Source: an uncultured bacterium (lineage in GTDB: Bacteria > Acidobacteriota > Aminicenantia > Aminicenantales > CALLJL01). Taken from it: DNA of 64,000 nt. Position numbers and translations under genes: made by a program. Under the pieces are notes generated by a model. The model did not search any database. It saw nothing but the letters and a program-made list of their open reading frames with translations, and was not told the DNA's origin. Location of the stretch: NCBI GenBank assembly GCA_938092135.1, contig CALLJL010000003.1, positions 62,001-126,000 of the forward strand, written 5' to 3'. Positions 50,225-61,173 of the stretch are shown here, one piece after another. Position 1 is the first letter of the stretch. Every line of letters starts with the position of its first letter.

Positions 50225-51472
50225 GTGACAGATTTTAATCCAATTAAGAACGACAAAGATTCGGTTGGCCCTTCCGGAAATGAAATTATGGTTATTGGTC
50301 CAGGGAGAATGGGAACGGGCATTGCTTTAGCCTTTGCCCAGAATGGTTTTTCGGTAATTCTTTTTGGCCGGAGTCAGTCATCTTTGGAAAGAAGTATGGG
50401 CTTAATTGATCAAAGTTTAAAGGAGGGAATAGAAAAGAGAGTTTTTTCTCGCGAGGAAGCCGAGAAAATTAAAACCAGGATTTTAGCCAGAAAAAATGAT
50501 TTGGACAATCTGGAATTGGATTCAATAAAAATGGCTATAGAAGCCATTGATGAGGATTTTAAAGCAAAAAGTGAGCTTCTGGCTCAATTAGATGTTTTAC
50601 TTTTTCCTTCCATTATATTAGCTACGGCCACCTCCTCGCTTGATGCGGAAAAATTGAGCTATCATTTGAAGAATCCAGAGAGGTTCCTTTGGACCCATTT
50701 CTTTTATCCAGCTCAGAAAAACAAAACAGTCGAACTTAGTCCTTTGGAAAGAACCTCAATCGAAGCTGTCAATTTGGCTCTTGAAATTCTGGGTCAGGCG
50801 CGGCGAGAAATCATTAGGTTAAAAAAGTATCGTCGGGGCGGGGTTGCCAATATAATTCTAATCAGCCTCATTCTTGAGGCCCTCCGCCTTATTGAGGAAG
50901 GTTTTGAGGCTTCTTTGATTGAGGAAGCAGGCCGTCTAGCTTTTGATGCTCCCTATGGCTTTATTTCTCTCTTGTCCTTTATAGGCATTGAAACGGCCCT
51001 GGCAGCAGCCAGTTCCTTAGCTCAGGCATCAGAGCCATCTGATCCTTTAAGGCTGATCTATGACAATTTTTTCTCCCTTCCCTTTGAGCTTCAGCAGCTT
51101 TTAAAAAAAGAGGGTTTAGATGGTTTTGAAACTTTTTTAAAGGGAAAAGAAAGTAAGAAAAATCGTGATCTTCACCTTGATCCCCTTGTTCTTGAATTGG
51201 CTAGGCAGCGATTTCAGGCTGTAGCCTTCATGACAGCTGCTGAAGTCGTTGAGGCTGGTTTAATTGACCCTCCGGCCTGTGACCGCCTTTGCCAGCTGGC
51301 TTTCCAATGGTCAGAAGGTCCCTTTGCCAAGATGAACCGAATGGGAATTGAAGCTTCCCTTCGGCTGGTAACAGAAAGAATGGAGCTTTCCCATCGTCGA
51401 GAAATTAATTTTCCAGTCCCAAGGAATCTTATTGAAAAGGCTCAGCGAAAGGAACTTTGGCCTTTAAGTTGA
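50225..51472 (+). CDS. 3-hydroxyacyl-CoA dehydrogenase-like protein
   Basis: VIGPGRMGTGIALAFAQNGF Rossmann motif; NPERFLWTHFFYPAQKNKTVELS; GTG start with AGGAGG RBS. Confidence 0.88.
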   Translation: MTDFNPIKNDKDSVGPSGNEIMVIGPGRMGTGIALAFAQNGFSVILFGRSQSSLERSMGLIDQSLKEGIEKRVFSREEAEKIKTRILARKNDLDNLELDSIKMAIEAIDEDFKAKSELLAQLDVLLFPSIILATATSSLDAEKLSYHLKNPERFLWTHFFYPAQKNKTVELSPLERTSIEAVNLALEILGQARREIIRLKKYRRGGVANIILISLILEALRLIEEGFEASLIEEAGRLAFDAPYGFISLLSFIGIETALAAASSLAQASEPSDPLRLIYDNFFSLPFELQQLLKKEGLDGFETFLKGKESKKNRDLHLDPLVLELARQRFQAVAFMTAAEVVEAGLIDPPACDRLCQLAFQWSEGPFAKMNRMGIEASLRLVTERMELSHRREINFPVPRNLIEKAQRKELWPLS

Positions 51473-51483
51473 CTTAAGGATTC

Positions 51484-52530
51484 ATGAGCGAAGGACCTGA
51501 ATTTAATATTCGCGAAAAACTCGAGGAAATAGAAAAGCAGATCCTTCATCCTCGAGCTTGTCTTAGTTCCTCAAGCCGTGGCCGTCTTCGGCCAGAAGAA
51601 CCTCATCCTTTACGGACAGCCTTTCAAAGAGACAGAGATCGCATTATCCATTGCAAATCCTTTCGCCGCTTGAAACATAAAACTCAGGTTTTTCTAGCTC
51701 CCTTTGGCGACCATTACCGAACTCGTCTTACCCATACCTTGGAGGTTTCGCAAATCGCCAGGACTATTTCCCGAGCCCTTAGACTTAATGAGGATCTGAC
51801 TGAAGCCATTGCTCTTGGGCATGATTTGGGCCATACGCCCTTTGGACATGCTGGCGAAGAAACCCTAGCTAGTCTGCTTAAAGGTGGATTTAGTCATTAT
51901 GAGCAAAGCTTAAGGGTCGTGGATAAGCTTGAGTACGATGGTAAAGGGCTCAATCTCACTTTTGAAGTGAGGGACGGTATACTTAAGCATTCTAAAGGGA
52001 TGGGTGATATTCTTTCCAAGCGCCGGGCTGATATGCCTATCACTCTGGAAGGTCAGGTAGTTCGGGTTAGCGATATAATTGCATATGTTAATCATGATAT
52101 TGATGATGCCCTCAGGGCTGGCGTAATTAAGGAAAGGGATATTCCCTCAGATTTGGTTAAATTCTTAGGTCGATATCCTTCCACAAGGATTGACCGAATG
52201 GTTATGGATGTGGTTAAGGAAACTTTAGCCCATGATCTGGAATCAATCGCCATGAGTGAAGAGATGACCGAAGCTGTGGTTAGGCTAAGAGATTTTCTCT
52301 ATGAAAGAGTTTATACAAGTCCCTATGCTCGAGGGGAAATTGAAAAGGCCAAAAAAATTTTGATTGAGCTTTTTGAAATGATCATGAAAAACCCTGAGCC
52401 CTATGTAAAACCCTATCCTGAAAATGATCCTCTTGAAAGGCGGGTAGCCGATTTCATTGCTGGCATGACTGACCATTATGCCCTTAGTCTTTATCGAGGT
52501 ACATTGCCGAAAGAACCACCCCTGCTTTAA
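51484..52530 (+). CDS. dgt: dGTP triphosphohydrolase-like protein (HD domain)
   Basis: [57 protein letters not shown]. Confidence 0.93.
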   Translation: MSEGPEFNIREKLEEIEKQILHPRACLSSSSRGRLRPEEPHPLRTAFQRDRDRIIHCKSFRRLKHKTQVFLAPFGDHYRTRLTHTLEVSQIARTISRALRLNEDLTEAIALGHDLGHTPFGHAGEETLASLLKGGFSHYEQSLRVVDKLEYDGKGLNLTFEVRDGILKHSKGMGDILSKRRADMPITLEGQVVRVSDIIAYVNHDIDDALRAGVIKERDIPSDLVKFLGRYPSTRIDRMVMDVVKETLAHDLESIAMSEEMTEAVVRLRDFLYERVYTSPYARGEIEKAKKILIELFEMIMKNPEPYVKPYPENDPLERRVADFIAGMTDHYALSLYRGTLPKEPPLL

Positions 52531-53528
52531 AAAAGATTTTTTGTATTTTCTTTTTCTTTTTCTTTTTCTTTCTCTTTCTCTTTTTCTTTCTCTTTCTCTT
52601 TCATTTCTTCCTTTTCATCCAAGGAGGGTTCAAGATGAATGGTGGCTTCAAGGTTGAGTTTCTCTTTAAGCTCCCTTTCTACCTTAGAAGCAATTTCATG
52701 GGCATCGTCGAGTTTCATATCAGCGGGTAAACGGACATGCACAGTTAATTCTTTATGTTCTCCGTACTCATGGATATGAAGATGGTGAACTGAACTGAGA
52801 CGGTTATCAGCCAGGAGAATGGTTTCTTTAACTTGATTTTCGAGAAGAGGTGAAGGTGATTCTCCTAAAAGATAGCTTACGGAGTTTCGTAGAATACGAG
52901 CCATGGCGAAAAGAATGAGAACGCTGACGCCAAGACCAAGAACACCATCCACCCACCAGTATTTTTTGCTGGCGTAACCTCCAATTACAATAAGAGCAGA
53001 AGCGATCGCATCGCTACGATGATGCCAGGCATCAGCCTTCAGAGAAGCCGAGTTGATTTTTTTCCCGAGCCAGAAAGAGAAAAGAGCCAGACCCTCTTTC
53101 AAAATGGCCGAAAGAATAAAAACCATAATGCTTAAGGTTGAGAAGATCACAGCTTTCCTATTGGCCAGCCGGCTGATGGACTGGCCAAGAAAATTTATTC
53201 CCACCAAGGCAAGCAGAGTGCTAATAACAATAGCTCCGACGGCTTCAAATCGGCCATGTCCAAAGTGGTGACGCTCATCGGCTGGACGGGCTGAAACGCG
53301 GAAGCTGATTAAAACTAAAATTGAGGTTAAGGAATCAGAAAGGGTATGCCAAGCATCGGCAATCATAGCTACAGAACCAACGCTCAAACCAACCAGAAGC
53401 TTGGCCAAAAAAAGGATAGAATTGATAAAAACAGAAACAAACCCTTCAGTGTAGCCAACCAGCTTGCGGGTTTTAAATATATTCATTTTTTTATAAGAGC
53501 TTTTTTCAGAAAAATTTTTTCCCTTCAA
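52527..53528 (-). CDS. Cation diffusion facilitator family transporter with KE-repeat C-terminus
   Basis: [46 protein letters not shown]. Confidence 0.93.
   Translation of the reverse strand: MKGKNFSEKSSYKKMNIFKTRKLVGYTEGFVSVFINSILFLAKLLVGLSVGSVAMIADAWHTLSDSLTSILVLISFRVSARPADERHHFGHGRFEAVGAIVISTLLALVGINFLGQSISRLANRKAVIFSTLSIMVFILSAILKEGLALFSFWLGKKINSASLKADAWHHRSDAIASALIVIGGYASKKYWWVDGVLGLGVSVLILFAMARILRNSVSYLLGESPSPLLENQVKETILLADNRLSSVHHLHIHEYGEHKELTVHVRLPADMKLDDAHEIASKVERELKEKLNLEATIHLEPSLDEKEEMKEKEKEKEKEKEKEKEKENTKNLF
52545..52602. repeat. Low-complexity tract of ctttct/cttttt hexamers encoding (KE)n
   Basis: Tandem near-identical hexamers in the 3' end of the CDF gene; protein ...[25 protein letters not shown]. 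Confidence 0.9.
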
Positions 53529-53535
53529 TCCAATT

Positions 53536-55029
53536 TTAGCTTAAAAAGCCCACAAAGGGATTTTCTCCAGGGTAAAGAATGTGGGCTGGTTGGTTAAAAC
53601 TAATGTCATCGATTCCGAGAACTCTCAAGCCAGAAAAAAGTGATTTTCCCACATGCTTAAAGGCTACGGCTGTATGATGGGGGAACTGTTTTTCGAGCAG
53701 CACATAGCGATAGAATCTGGCCATTTCTTTAATGGCAAAAACCCCAACACCGCCAAAGGTCTTTGGATCAATATCTAGTACCTCTCCCTGGGCTATATAA
53801 GCTTGGAGCCAAGTTTCAGGCGTTGCTTGAAGGCGAAAGATGGTGATGGGCCCGGGTTTAATTCGTCCCTCTAAGGTTCCCCTGGTGATATCAGGCTCCT
53901 TTCCAGCTTCAAGAAGACGATTCATAATAAGTTGATAGCGTAATTGACCCCCTATTAAGCAACAGGCTGGGGTGTTGCCGCAATGGAAGCCCATAAAAAG
54001 GTCTGTAATTTTATAAGAGCCAATTTTTTCCTTTTCTCGTTCATACATATCCCTCGGGACAGTGTTATTTAGATCAAGCAGGCTAACTGGAAAAGTTGAA
54101 GCACAGGCAGCTATATACTCGCTTAAAGCTCCATAAATGTCAGCTTCACAGGCCACAGGAATTCCCTTAGAAGCCATCCTGGAATTAACATAACAGGGGA
54201 CAAAGCCAAAATAATGTTCAAAAGCGGGCCAGCATTTATTCGCTAATACAACATATTGGGAAGAGCCCCGATTTTTTTCAATGAAATGATTTAAGGCAAC
54301 TTCATATTGAGCTAATTTTTTAAGCAAACTGGGATCTGGCTTTGTTCCCCTCAATTCAGCTCGCATCTCTTCCATCACCTCTTTGATTTCAGGATCATCT
54401 TTGCTCCTGATAAAAGCATCATATAGGTCAAGTTCGGAATTTTCCATCACCTCAATCCCGAGATCATAGAGGGGTTGAAGGGGAGCATGGCAAGTATAAA
54501 AGTCCTGAGGTCTAGGTCCAAAGGAAATAATTTTCAGATTTCGAACACCGAGGATTATCCGAGCAACGGGTACAAAGTCGCGGATCATGCTGACAATTTC
54601 AGAAGCCTCAGCTACCGGATATTCAGGCAGATAGACTTTAACTCGTCTTAAGCCGAGATTATAGCCAGCGCTCAGAAGACCACAATAGGCATCGCCACGA
54701 CCTTGAATTAAATCCTGGGATGATTCTTCAGCGGCCGCTACAAACATAACGGGCCCATTAAAATTCTGAGCGAGAAGGGTTTCAGGTCCTTCTGGGCCAA
54801 AATTTCCAAGAAAAATTATGAGAGCATTGATTCTGGCCCGGTCAATTTCCTTTAAAGCCGCAACCACGTGGTTCTCATTTTCAACGATGGTCGAAAGTTC
54901 ATGAATCGTGATTTTCTGGCGACGGCATTCCTGAATTATCCTATTTCGTCTTTTCTGGGCAAGTTCGAGGGGAAAACAGTCGCGGCTGGTGGCAATTAAT
55001 CCCAATCGGATTAAAGGTAAATTATTCAT
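53536..55029 (-). CDS. L-fucose/L-arabinose isomerase-family protein
   Basis: GFHCGNTPACCL, AEESSQDLIQGRGDAYCGLLS; follows araB-araD. Start MNNLPLIRLG at 55029 preferred over 55071. Confidence 0.82.
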   Translation of the reverse strand: MNNLPLIRLGLIATSRDCFPLELAQKRRNRIIQECRRQKITIHELSTIVENENHVVAALKEIDRARINALIIFLGNFGPEGPETLLAQNFNGPVMFVAAAEESSQDLIQGRGDAYCGLLSAGYNLGLRRVKVYLPEYPVAEASEIVSMIRDFVPVARIILGVRNLKIISFGPRPQDFYTCHAPLQPLYDLGIEVMENSELDLYDAFIRSKDDPEIKEVMEEMRAELRGTKPDPSLLKKLAQYEVALNHFIEKNRGSSQYVVLANKCWPAFEHYFGFVPCYVNSRMASKGIPVACEADIYGALSEYIAACASTFPVSLLDLNNTVPRDMYEREKEKIGSYKITDLFMGFHCGNTPACCLIGGQLRYQLIMNRLLEAGKEPDITRGTLEGRIKPGPITIFRLQATPETWLQAYIAQGEVLDIDPKTFGGVGVFAIKEMARFYRYVLLEKQFPHHTAVAFKHVGKSLFSGLRVLGIDDISFNQPAHILYPGENPFVGFLS

Positions 55030-55732
55030 GATCGCCCCCTTTTTTTTGACCATAGTAGGCATTCTGGCCATGTCGGCGAAAATAATGTTTTAATAATAAA
55101 TCCTTAGAAATAGGTTTTTTATCGGGAGAAAGAAGAAGGGTGCCGAAGGCCATTCGGGCCACTTCTTCCACGACTAGAGCATTCTCAACGGCTTTAATGG
55201 CCGATTCGCCCCAAGTAAAAACGCCATGACCTGGTAAAAGAATTGCCGGACAAGCCATAATGTCGGTTCCCTTCAATTTTTCAACAATTACTTTCCCAGT
55301 GTTTTTTTCATAATTTTCGGCTATTTCTTCAGCTGTCAGAGAGCGAGCGAGGGGTATTGGTCCGAAGAAGTAATCTGCGTGGGTAGTCCCAAGGCAAGGA
55401 ATTTCTACCTCAGCTTGAGCAAAAATAGTAGCCCAGGGGCTATGGGTATGACAGAGGCCGCCAATTTCTGGAAAAGCCCGATATATTTCAAGATGGGTGG
55501 GAGTGTCTGAAGAGGGTCTTAAATTTCCCTCAACGAGCTGACCTTCTAAATCAACGAGGACAATATCCTCTAATTTTAGTTCAGAATAGGATACACCACT
55601 GGGTTTTATAGCTACTAAACCTTCCTCTTTGTCGAAGCCACTGACGTTTCCCCAGGTGAGGATAGCCAAACGATATTCAAAAAGTTTTAGATTAGCTTCC
55701 CAGACTTTTTTTCTTAATTCTCTTAATCTCAC
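55022..55732 (-). CDS. araD: L-ribulose-5-phosphate 4-epimerase-like protein
   Basis: WGNVSGFDKEEGLVAIKPSGVSY, GGLCHTHSPWATIFAQAEVEIPCLGTTHADYF, LPGHGVFTWG. GTG start overlapping the upstream stop (TAGTG). Confidence 0.93.
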   Translation of the reverse strand: MRLRELRKKVWEANLKLFEYRLAILTWGNVSGFDKEEGLVAIKPSGVSYSELKLEDIVLVDLEGQLVEGNLRPSSDTPTHLEIYRAFPEIGGLCHTHSPWATIFAQAEVEIPCLGTTHADYFFGPIPLARSLTAEEIAENYEKNTGKVIVEKLKGTDIMACPAILLPGHGVFTWGESAIKAVENALVVEEVARMAFGTLLLSPDKKPISKDLLLKHYFRRHGQNAYYGQKKGGDHE

Positions 55733-57429
55733 TATTTTTTCCTTTGTTTCTCGGCGATCGCGATTAATTCCTTCATGACATGAAAAAGGGAACCACGCCA
55801 CTGCGGAGTTCCAAAAGCATCGTGTAGCTCTTTGTAGAGACAGTAGAGCTCCCGATAAATTTTATGATTTTCAGGGTCAGGCTTATAGCTTACCGGTTTA
55901 TTGGCACAAATTTGAGCCTGGGCTGACTCAAAATCTTTAAAACCCCCCTTTTCTTCACCGGCAACGACAGCGCCAGCAATAGCTGCTCCTAAAGCACAAG
56001 TCTGGGAGGAGCGGGCAATTTTGATTTCTCGACCCAAAACATCGGCATAAATCTGGAGTAAGAGAGGATTTTTCTCAGCTATACCACCGCAAGTTATAAC
56101 CTCGTCAATTTTAACTCCATATTCTTCAAAGCGGTTGACGATAGTCAGAGCTCCAAAGGCTGTAGCCTCAATAAGCGCCCGGTAGATTTCTTCTGGTCTG
56201 GTTTGAAGTGTTTGACCGACAAGGAGACCAGTGAGCCTTTGGTCAACAAGAATTGTCCGGTTACCATTGTTCCAATCAAGGGCCAAAAGGCCACTTTGAC
56301 CAGGGCGCAGACGACTAGCTCTTTCAGTAAGAGCTTCGTGGGAACCAAGTTTCTCCCCACCTGGTTGGATATAACTGACAAACCAGTTAAAAATATCACC
56401 AACGGCTGATTGTCCAGCTTCAAGCCCAAAATAATTGGGCAAAACTGAACCATCGACAATACCACAAAGACCAGGGATATCAGCGAGGGGCTTATCAAGA
56501 GGCCAGACGGTTATATCACAAGTAGATGTGCCAATTATTTTAATCAATTTTCCAGGAGCGACACCAGAACCTACCGCCCCTAAGTGGGCATCAAAGGCTC
56601 CAACAGCAATTGGTATTCCCACAGGAAGGCCAAGCCTTTTTGCCCATTCTGGACAGAGATAACCTGCAGGAATATCTGAAGTATAGGTCACTGAATATAG
56701 CCTATCCCTTAATTCACCGAGCTCAGGGGCAAGGCGACTGAGGAATTCTTTAGATGGTAAACCTCCCCACTGGTCATTAAACATAGCCTTGTGTCCAGCA
56801 GCGCACCGGCTCCTTTTTATTTCAGAGGGTTTGGTGTTGCCAGCTAAAACAGCGGGAATAAAATCACAGCATTCCACCCAGCTTGAGGCAGCTTTAAAAA
56901 CAATGGGGTCAACACGAAAACAATGGAGAATCTTGCTGAAAAACCATTCTGAGGAATAGCGTCCGCCGATTTTCGCCAAATATTCAGGATGTTCCTTGGC
57001 TGCTAGCTCGGTTATTTCTTCGGCCTCAGCGGTCGAGGTATGATCCTTCCAGAGCCAGGCTTGAGCATTGGGATTATTTTTAAATTCCTCATAAAAGGCT
57101 AAGGGAATTCCCTGACTATCCACGGGAAGAGGAGTAGAGCCGGTAGTGTCAATGCCAATGCCAATAATTTGGCGTAGATCAAACTTAGGATGGTTTTTTT
57201 TGGCCTGCTGCAGAAGATCATGAACAACGGCTTCAAGGCTTTTTAAGTAATCGGCTGGATTCTGCCGAGCCAAATTGGGATCTGAGGGGTCCAGGATTAC
57301 TCCTTGTTCGCCGCTTTCGTATTCTTTCACGGCGGTAGCTATTTCCTCACCGTTAGCTAGATCAATAAGCAGGGCTCTAACTGAATTTGTTCCGAAATCA
57401 AGGCCAAGGCTATATCTTTCCTTTTTCAA
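55732..57429 (-). CDS. araB: FGGY-family kinase, ribulokinase-like
   Basis: SLGLDFGTNSVRALLIDLANG, GIGIDTTGSTPLPVD, GAFDAHLGAVGSGVAPGKLIKIIGTSTCDI. Confidence 0.92.
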   Translation of the reverse strand: MKKERYSLGLDFGTNSVRALLIDLANGEEIATAVKEYESGEQGVILDPSDPNLARQNPADYLKSLEAVVHDLLQQAKKNHPKFDLRQIIGIGIDTTGSTPLPVDSQGIPLAFYEEFKNNPNAQAWLWKDHTSTAEAEEITELAAKEHPEYLAKIGGRYSSEWFFSKILHCFRVDPIVFKAASSWVECCDFIPAVLAGNTKPSEIKRSRCAAGHKAMFNDQWGGLPSKEFLSRLAPELGELRDRLYSVTYTSDIPAGYLCPEWAKRLGLPVGIPIAVGAFDAHLGAVGSGVAPGKLIKIIGTSTCDITVWPLDKPLADIPGLCGIVDGSVLPNYFGLEAGQSAVGDIFNWFVSYIQPGGEKLGSHEALTERASRLRPGQSGLLALDWNNGNRTILVDQRLTGLLVGQTLQTRPEEIYRALIEATAFGALTIVNRFEEYGVKIDEVITCGGIAEKNPLLLQIYADVLGREIKIARSSQTCALGAAIAGAVVAGEEKGGFKDFESAQAQICANKPVSYKPDPENHKIYRELYCLYKELHDAFGTPQWRGSLFHVMKELIAIAEKQRKK

Positions 57430-57559
57430 ACTATCATCTCCTTGCTAAAAATTAATTTTAAAAGGGAAAGTATAATTAACGCAAAAAAAATTAAAGAGCA
57501 AGGGGCTAATTAACTGAATAAATTGAAATCCCTATGTCTTTTAGCTATTTTTAAACTCT

Positions 57560-58300
57560 ATGTATTCACGGGTAGTAGAAGTTATCCATTTGACCAAAAT
57601 ATTTGGCTTAGCCAGAGTAGTGGATAATGTCTCTTTTTCTATCTTTCAAGGCGAGATCGTGGGATTACTTGGTCCGAATGGAGCTGGAAAAACCACTATC
57701 CTTCATATGCTCCTTGGTTTGACCTTGCCAACTTCGGGGGAGATTAGGATTTTTGGCTTAGATTTCAAACGCCATAGGTCAAAAATTCTTCAGAAGGTTA
57801 ATTTTTCTTCTAGCTATGTTTCTCTTCCTTATTCCCTGACCGTGAGGAATAGCTTAATGGTTTTTGCCTGGCTTTATGGAGTTAGCCAGAAGAAAAAGAA
57901 GATAGATGAAGTTTTAACCCTCTTTGAAATTAGGGATATTGCTGATGAGCCTATTCGAACCCTTTCTTCGGGTCAGATAACTAGGGTCAATCTGGCCAAA
58001 GCTTTGATTAATGATCCCCAGCTACTTTTCCTTGATGAACCGACAGCCAGCCTTGACCCTGATATTGCCGATAAAACAAGAAGTTTGCTTAAAAGGATTA
58101 GCCGAGACAAGAAAATCTCTATTCTCTACACTTCCCATAATATGAGGGAAATGGAAGAAGTTTCTGACCGCATTCTTTTTCTTTATCAAGGACGAATTAT
58201 TGCTAGTGGAACTCCTGAAGAGGTGGTTTCTAAATTTCAGGGTGAAGACCTGGAAGAAGTTTTTATTAAAATTGCTAGGGAAAATCGGGTGGTTTTATGA
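57560..58300 (+). CDS. ABC transporter ATP-binding protein
   Basis: Walker A GPNGAGKTT, signature LSSGQ, Walker B LLFLDEPTASLDP. Confidence 0.95.
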   Translation: MYSRVVEVIHLTKIFGLARVVDNVSFSIFQGEIVGLLGPNGAGKTTILHMLLGLTLPTSGEIRIFGLDFKRHRSKILQKVNFSSSYVSLPYSLTVRNSLMVFAWLYGVSQKKKKIDEVLTLFEIRDIADEPIRTLSSGQITRVNLAKALINDPQLLFLDEPTASLDPDIADKTRSLLKRISRDKKISILYTSHNMREMEEVSDRILFLYQGRIIASGTPEEVVSKFQGEDLEEVFIKIARENRVVL

Positions 58301-59088
58301 AATTTAATCGGATCTGGGCTCTCTTCCTTCGCCATATATATCTTTATCCCAAAAGCTTCAGCCGGATAATGGAACTAATTTACTGGCCTTTTCTTGACCT
58401 AGTTGTCTGGGGTTTCATAAGCCTTTACCTTAATCAATTCGGCAAAGATTTGCCCAATTTTGTGGCCTTTCTCTTGGGTGCTTTAATCCTCTGGGATATC
58501 CTTTTTCGCTCCCAGCAGGGAATTTCAGTTTCCTTTCTTGAGGATATTTGGGCTCGCAATTTGCTTAATTTATTTGTAAGTCCCCTCAGCCCAGGCGAAT
58601 ATATTTTTGCCCTCATGCTTTTCAGCTGCGTTAAGATTATAATGGCCGGAACAATTATGTCTCTGCTTGCTTGGATTCTCTATTCTTTTAATTTCTTCCT
58701 TCTGGGGCTTTCTCTTTTAGGTTTTATTCTTGGCCTGGTAGCTATGGGCTGGGCTATTGGACTTCTGACTCTTTCCCTTATTCTTCGCTTTGGCCAGCAA
58801 GCTGAAATTTTAGCCTGGGGCCTAGCTTTTCTATTTCAACCAGTTTCGGCTGTTTTCTATCCCCTTTCAGTTTTGCCTGTTTGGCTACAAAAGATTGCTC
58901 ATTTTGTCCCTTCTTCCTATGTTTTTGAAGGGATGAGGCAGATTATCCTTAATGGCCATTTTCCTATGAGAAATCTTCTCATCTGCTTTACACTTGATGG
59001 CTTTTATCTTGGCCTTGCTTTTCTTTTCTATTATCAAGTCTTTAAAATCGTTAGGAAAAAGGGGTTGCTCGCCAAAATAGGAGAATAA
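58297..59088 (+). CDS. ABC-2-type transporter permease
   Basis: Six-TM-like permease; 4-bp overlap with the upstream ATPase; LPVWLQKIAHFVPSSYVFEGMRQ. Confidence 0.9.
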   Translation: MKFNRIWALFLRHIYLYPKSFSRIMELIYWPFLDLVVWGFISLYLNQFGKDLPNFVAFLLGALILWDILFRSQQGISVSFLEDIWARNLLNLFVSPLSPGEYIFALMLFSCVKIIMAGTIMSLLAWILYSFNFFLLGLSLLGFILGLVAMGWAIGLLTLSLILRFGQQAEILAWGLAFLFQPVSAVFYPLSVLPVWLQKIAHFVPSSYVFEGMRQIILNGHFPMRNLLICFTLDGFYLGLAFLFYYQVFKIVRKKGLLAKIGE

Positions 59089-59222
59089 AGAACTATTAAT
59101 TCAGGATAAATTTTCTTTAATTAACTGAAGTGGAGAATTGGGAAAATTGGAAAAAATAAATTGAGAGAGGTCAGGGTAGAAAATATAATAAAGAATTTAT
59201 TAACAAGCTCTAAGGAGGTGTT

Positions 59223-61070
59223 ATGACCAAAGTAGAGAAGCTGGCCAAAATAGCTACTCGACTTAGAATTCATAGCCTTAAAATGACGACAAAGGCTGGC
59301 AGCGGTCATCCGACTACCTGTTTATCCATGGCTGAACTAATGGCTTGTCTTTTCTTTGACGAGATGAGATTTAATCCTAAGGATCACCGCGACTGGGCTA
59401 ATGATGAACTTATTCTTTCCAAAGGCCATGCTGCCCCCATCCTTTATGCAGCCTATGCTGAGGCAGGCATAATTCCCTTAAAAAAACTTGAGACTCTTCG
59501 TCTAATTACTTCAGAGCTTGAGGGACATCCAACACCCCGTCTGCCTTGGATAAAAGTGGCTACAGGTTCCTTAGGGCAAGGATTATCAATTGGAGTGGGT
59601 ATGGCCTGGGCTTTAAAGATGGGCTATTCGCCTGCTCGAGTTTATGTTCTTATGGGAGATGGGGAATGTGCAGAAGGGGCCGTTTGGGAAGCGGCCAATG
59701 CTGCTCGCTTAGCCCGATTAGATAATCTTGTGGCTATAATTGATGTCAACCGATTAGGGCAATCCGGACCAACAATGCATGGCCATGATCTTGAGGCTTA
59801 TGAGAAAAAATTTAAGGCTTTTGGCTGGGAAGTTTTCCAAGTGGATGGACATGAGATTGAAGCGATTCTTGAGACTTTCAAGAAAGTTAGGAAAAGTTCT
59901 GGTCCGACCGTTATTCTGGCCCGAACCATAAAAGGCAAAGGGGTTTCTTTCCTTGAAGACAGGAATGGCTGGCATGGTCGCCCCCTGAAACCTGAAGAAC
60001 TGGAAAAAGCTTTAAAGGAGCTTGGCCCATTTCCTCAGATTGATGCCAAGTCTCTCGTCCGATCAAGAGAGCCTTTGAAGCCTCCGGCTTTTAAAAAAGG
60101 CTTTCGTTTTAAACGGAGTAATTATCAAGAAAAAACAGCTACCAGGCTGGCCTATGGGCAAGCCCTTTTAGCTCTTGGGCATGTTCATGAAGGAGTTATT
60201 GCTCTCGATGGGGATGTAAAGAACTCTACTTATGCCGAAAAATTTTTTGCCGCTTTTCCGGAAAGGTCTTTTCAATCATATATTGCTGAACAGAACATGG
60301 TGGGCATGGCCATAGGGTTAGCAGCTAAAGGTTATTTGCCCTTTGTGGCCACCTTTGCCGCTTTCCTTACGCGGGCTCATGATCAGATCAGGATGGGCGG
60401 TTATTCTTGGGCCAATATTAAATTTTGCGGTTCCCACGCGGGCGTAAGTATCGGAGAAGATGGACCATCGCAAATGGGCATGGAAGACTTAGCCATCTTT
60501 CGGCCAATTCCTGGCTGCGTTGTTCTTTATCCCTGTGATGGACCATCGACAGAGGCCTGTGTCGAGGCCATGGCCAGATACAAAGGCATGGCCTATCTTA
60601 GAACGACAAGACCACCCACACCAATAATTTATAATTCGGAAGAAAAATTTCCCATTGGTGGCTGTAAGATTTTGCGGCGAAGTGATAATGATGTGGCCAC
60701 CGTCATTGCGGCGGGCATCACTGTTTTTGAGGCTCTTAAGGCTTATGAAGAACTAAAAAAAGAAAATATAAATATAAGAGTTATAGACGCTTACTCTATA
60801 AAACCTTTGGCTGAAGAGATTTTGAAAGAGCAAATAAGTGAAACTAGAAACAATGTAGTGGTGGTGGAGGATCATTTTGCCTGGGGAGGGCTTGGTGAAG
60901 CTGTCGCCTTAGCTCTTTCCGGCCAGGCCAAAATTATTCACCTAGCTGTAAGAGAGATACCTCGTTCAGGCAAACCAGAGGAGTTGCTTGACTTTTATGG
61001 TTTGAGCAGCCGACATATCGTAGGGGCAGTGAAAAAGCTCCTTCAAAATGAGGTTCGCTATTGCATTTAG
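59223..61070 (+). CDS. tkt: Transketolase
   Basis: GSGHPTTCLSMAELMACLFF, GDGECAEGAVWEAANAARLARLDNL, QLGxSGP region, EQNMVGMAIGLA. Confidence 0.95.
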   Translation: MTKVEKLAKIATRLRIHSLKMTTKAGSGHPTTCLSMAELMACLFFDEMRFNPKDHRDWANDELILSKGHAAPILYAAYAEAGIIPLKKLETLRLITSELEGHPTPRLPWIKVATGSLGQGLSIGVGMAWALKMGYSPARVYVLMGDGECAEGAVWEAANAARLARLDNLVAIIDVNRLGQSGPTMHGHDLEAYEKKFKAFGWEVFQVDGHEIEAILETFKKVRKSSGPTVILARTIKGKGVSFLEDRNGWHGRPLKPEELEKALKELGPFPQIDAKSLVRSREPLKPPAFKKGFRFKRSNYQEKTATRLAYGQALLALGHVHEGVIALDGDVKNSTYAEKFFAAFPERSFQSYIAEQNMVGMAIGLAAKGYLPFVATFAAFLTRAHDQIRMGGYSWANIKFCGSHAGVSIGEDGPSQMGMEDLAIFRPIPGCVVLYPCDGPSTEACVEAMARYKGMAYLRTTRPPTPIIYNSEEKFPIGGCKILRRSDNDVATVIAAGITVFEALKAYEELKKENINIRVIDAYSIKPLAEEILKEQISETRNNVVVVEDHFAWGGLGEAVALALSGQAKIIHLAVREIPRSGKPEELLDFYGLSSRHIVGAVKKLLQNEVRYCI

Positions 61071-61173
61071 TTGCCTAAAACTTGGATTGATTAATCCATG
61101 ATTTGAACGATCTAACTATTAAGTTATTCCTGTTGATTAAATTATGTCTGATGAGTGACGATTTATTTAGTTC

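Noticed and set aside
52545-52602. Possible CRISPR-like repeat
   Set aside because: Contiguous 6-bp hexamers without spacers, and in-frame KE codons of the CDF transporter.
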